Assembly (NCBI GenBank): GCA_023425615.1 | Contig: JAFACJ010000988.1 | Location: forward strand, 1 to 6,291 | DNA: 6,291 nucleotides | From: Actinomycetes bacterium | GTDB lineage: Bacteria > Actinomycetota > Actinomycetes > Streptosporangiales > Streptosporangiaceae | Reading direction: 5' to 3' | Shown: positions 4,408 to 6,291 of the stretch, piece by piece | How positions within the stretch are numbered: the stretch's first letter is position 1 | How the letters are laid out: each line of letters starts with the position of its first letter | The notes under the pieces: model-generated | What the model saw: the letters and a program-made list of their open reading frames with translations, nothing else | What the model was told of the DNA's origin: nothing | The model's database searches: none | Program-made: the position numbers and the translations under genes

Positions 4408-4842
4408 TCAGGACCCGGCCTCGCGGATCCGGTCGAGGATCCGGTCGAGATCGCGGAGCTCGGCCTCGGAGAGGGCGCGCAGCGGGTCCGGCGGGGTGTC
4501 GAGGATCCGGGTGGCGGTGGCGGCGGCCTCCATGCCCGCGTCGGTGAGGTGCACCCGTTTGCGGCGCCGGTCGGCGGGGTCGGAGGTGCGCAGGGCGTAG
4601 CCGCGCTTGACCAGGCCCTCGACGAGGAGCGTGGCGTAGGGCGCGTCGGTGACCAGGCGGGAGGCGATGTCGCCGAGGCAGAGGGGCCCCTCGTCCGCCA
4701 GGACGCGCAGCGCCTTGGCCATCGCGAAGCTCACCCCGAGCTCCGCGGAGACCTCACGGCGCCGGTCGGCCCGGTCCAGCACCAGGGATCGCAGCTCCCG
4801 CCAGACCCGGACCGCGATGTCGTCTGCGTTCACGACGTTCAC
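4408..4842 (-). CDS. MarR family transcriptional regulator
   Basis: A 144-residue winged helix-turn-helix protein, a normal size for MarR. Helix 1 for dimerisation spans about residues 6-30. The core is FAMAKALRVLADEGPLCLGDIASRL (about 39-63), then a recognition helix TDAPYATLLVEGLVKRGYA (65-83) and the classic wing SDPADRRRKRVHLTDAG (87-103). A C-terminal dimer helix closes the protein. MarR dimers usually repress their own operon and neighbouring efflux genes and release DNA on binding small phenolic or drug-like ligands. The frame is open up to 4968, but the upstream part is basic and meaningless and lies inside the exporter gene. The start is set at GTG 4842-4840, whose GTGA overlaps the exporter stop (TGA 4841-4839), which implies translational coupling; a second GTG at 4833 is possible. 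It most likely controls the upstream MFS exporter. Confidence 0.9.
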   Translation of the reverse strand: MNVVNADDIAVRVWRELRSLVLDRADRRREVSAELGVSFAMAKALRVLADEGPLCLGDIASRLVTDAPYATLLVEGLVKRGYALRTSDPADRRRKRVHLTDAGMEAAATATRILDTPPDPLRALSEAELRDLDRILDRIREAGS

Positions 4843-6287
4843 GACGCCACCGTAGCCCGGACGTGCTCGGTGTTCTCCAGTTCCAGGAGTTCGGCGTTCC
4901 GCTCCGCCGCGGCGCGTGCCCTGCGGCCCGTGGTCGCCGCGCCCAGCACCAGCACCACGACGCCGCATCCGGCGATGATCCAGTAGGCGGCGCGCTGCGC
5001 CCCGGCGAACCCCGGCGTGCCGAGCCTGCCCGCGGCCACGACCGAGCCGATCACCGCGACGCCGATCGAGGTGCCGATCTGCCGGCTGGTCGAGGCGATC
5101 GCGCCGGCGACGCCCGCCTGCTCACGCGGCATGCCCGAGACCGCGGCGTCGGTGATCGGGGCGTTGACCATGCTGAAGCCGACGCCGAAGGCGACGAAGC
5201 CCCCGGCCAGCGCCCACACCGGCATCTGCGCCGCGACGGCGAGCGCGAGGCCGGTGCCGGAGGCGATGAGGCAGACGCCGGCGATCAGCAGCGGCGGGCG
5301 CGGCCCCACCCCGCCGACCATGCGGCCCGACAGCGGCGAGCACACCAGCGTCACCGCCGCCATGGGAAGCATGTACAGGCCGGCGCCCAGCGGACCGAGC
5401 CCCCGCACGTCCTGGAGGTAGAGGGTGTTGACGAAGAGGAAGCCGCCCAGCGCCGCGAACGCCGCCACCGCGATCGCCGTCGCCCCCGTGAACGGCGGAC
5501 TGCGGAAGAAGCGCAGGTCGATGAACGGCTCGGCGCGGCGCGGCTCGTACCACAGCAGGCCGGCGAGGCAGAGCAGGGCCACCGCGGCGGCGCCCAGCAC
5601 GACCGGGCTCACCAGCCCGTGGTGGGGGCTCTCGATGATCCCGTAGGCGGTGGCGGCCAGCAGGACGGCCATGAGCGCCTGCCCCACGAAGTCGGTGCGC
5701 CGGGCCCGCTCCGCCTTGGACTCGGGGACCAGGCGGGTGGCCAGGACGATGGCGGCGAGCCCGATCGGCACGTTGATCCAGAAGATCGACCGCCAGCCCG
5801 TCCACTCCACGAGCACCCCGCCGACCAGGGGTCCCGCCGCCATGCTGATCCCCACGACCCCGCCCCAGATCCCGATGGCGCGGCCGCGTTCCCGCGGGTC
5901 GGTGAAGGTGTTGGTGATGATCGCCATCGCCACGGGGTTGAGCATGGAGCCGCCGATCGCCTGGAGCGCGCGGAAGCCGGTCAGCCAGCCCAGGCCCGGC
6001 GCCAGGCTGCACAGCAGTGAGGCGGTGGTGAAGATCGCCAGCCCGATCCGGAAGACGCGCCGCCGCCCGATCCGGTCGGCCAGCGCCCCCGAGGGCATGA
6101 GCAGCGCCGCCAGCACCAGCGTGTAGGCGTCGATCGCCCACTGGAGCCCGGTGACCGAGGCGCCGAAGTCGCGCCGGATCGAGGGCAGCGCCACGTTCAT
6201 CACCGTGTTGTCGAGGCTGACGATCAGCAGCGACATACAGCAGACGGTCAGGATCAGCAACCGGCGGCGCCGGTCGAGCGGCGGCAT
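4839..6287 (-). CDS. MFS transporter, DHA2 family (14-TM drug:H+ antiporter)
   Basis: A 482-residue polytopic inner-membrane protein with about 14 hydrophobic segments, as in DHA2 exporters (EmrB/QacA type), which expel drugs or secondary metabolites using the proton gradient. Signature motifs in order: D1 LDNTVMNVALP at 25-35 in TM1; motif A GALADRIGRRR at 67-77 in the TM2-TM3 loop; motif B RALQAIGGSMLNP at 106-118 with Arg106 in TM4; and antiporter motif C GISMAAGPLVGG at 146-157 in TM5, followed by WRSIFWINVPIG (165-176). The C-terminal tail after about 452 is charged and cytoplasmic. The ATG at 6287-6285 fits the usual short basic N-terminus (RRRRLL before TM1). Only 4 bases upstream are in view, so a ribosome binding site cannot be checked and a slightly longer N-terminus is not excluded. 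Its stop overlaps the marR-type start by 4 nt. Confidence 0.92.
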   Translation of the reverse strand: MPPLDRRRRLLILTVCCMSLLIVSLDNTVMNVALPSIRRDFGASVTGLQWAIDAYTLVLAALLMPSGALADRIGRRRVFRIGLAIFTTASLLCSLAPGLGWLTGFRALQAIGGSMLNPVAMAIITNTFTDPRERGRAIGIWGGVVGISMAAGPLVGGVLVEWTGWRSIFWINVPIGLAAIVLATRLVPESKAERARRTDFVGQALMAVLLAATAYGIIESPHHGLVSPVVLGAAAVALLCLAGLLWYEPRRAEPFIDLRFFRSPPFTGATAIAVAAFAALGGFLFVNTLYLQDVRGLGPLGAGLYMLPMAAVTLVCSPLSGRMVGGVGPRPPLLIAGVCLIASGTGLALAVAAQMPVWALAGGFVAFGVGFSMVNAPITDAAVSGMPREQAGVAGAIASTSRQIGTSIGVAVIGSVVAAGRLGTPGFAGAQRAAYWIIAGCGVVVLVLGAATTGRRARAAAERNAELLELENTEHVRATVAS

Positions 6288-6291
6288 GGCG

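Noticed and set aside
2932..4986. A 684-codon plus-strand open frame opposite the yciO, F420-oxidoreductase and marR genes
   Set aside because: It is the mirror of three well-recognised minus-strand genes, which are typical in motif and length. Long antisense frames are expected in high-GC DNA because stop codons are rare, and its protein has no recognisable fold.
4863..6020. A 385-codon plus-strand open frame opposite the MFS gene
   Set aside because: Its composition (Ala/Gly/Arg/His-rich and hydrophilic) is the usual antisense shadow of a membrane protein gene.
1..6291. CRISPR arrays, tRNA/rRNA genes, insertion sequences or attachment sites
   Set aside because: No regularly spaced direct repeats, no tRNA-like cloverleaf ends, no transposase motifs and no terminal inverted repeats were seen; the deletion in the molybdenum-hydroxylase operon has no element at its junction.

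Overview
The window is high-GC actinobacterial DNA: coding stretches are strongly G/C-rich at third positions, GTG starts are used, and one gene belongs to a family of F420-dependent enzymes typical of actinomycetes. I cannot name the genus. There are no RNA genes, CRISPR arrays, transposases or complete mobile elements.

Left part (1-1712). On the minus strand is the beginning of a protein whose end lies outside the window; it is tentatively the N-terminus of a PLP-dependent decarboxylase. It is followed by a 585-bp intergenic region that is clearly poorer in GC (49 of 100 bases in 421-520) and carries several inverted repeats. On the plus strand is an intact [2Fe-2S] subunit of a molybdenum hydroxylase of the CoxS/YagT type. 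It appears to be leaderless, with a Crp-like palindrome just upstream of its -10 element. The other two subunits are wrecked: the first ~46 codons of the FAD subunit run directly into the last ~65 codons of the molybdopterin subunit, and that tail itself lacks an internal block. About 3 kb seems to have been lost from what was a three-gene operon.

Middle (1713-2806). A plus-strand alpha/beta hydrolase of the lysophospholipase/S33 type, with its own good ribosome binding site, ends 2 bp from the end of the convergent yciO-type gene.

Right part (2809-6287), all minus strand, read from the right edge leftwards: a 14-TM DHA2-type MFS drug exporter; a MarR regulator whose start overlaps the exporter stop by 4 nt; an LLM-class F420-dependent oxidoreductase after an 87-nt gap; and a YciO/YrdC-domain protein 27 nt further on. 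The exporter and regulator form a translationally coupled efflux/repressor pair. The last two genes could be read through from them or from a promoter in the 87-nt gap, which holds an inverted repeat that could be a MarR-type operator.

The most notable feature is the decayed molybdenum-hydroxylase operon with its orphan iron-sulfur subunit. I see no clear sign of an entirely new system.
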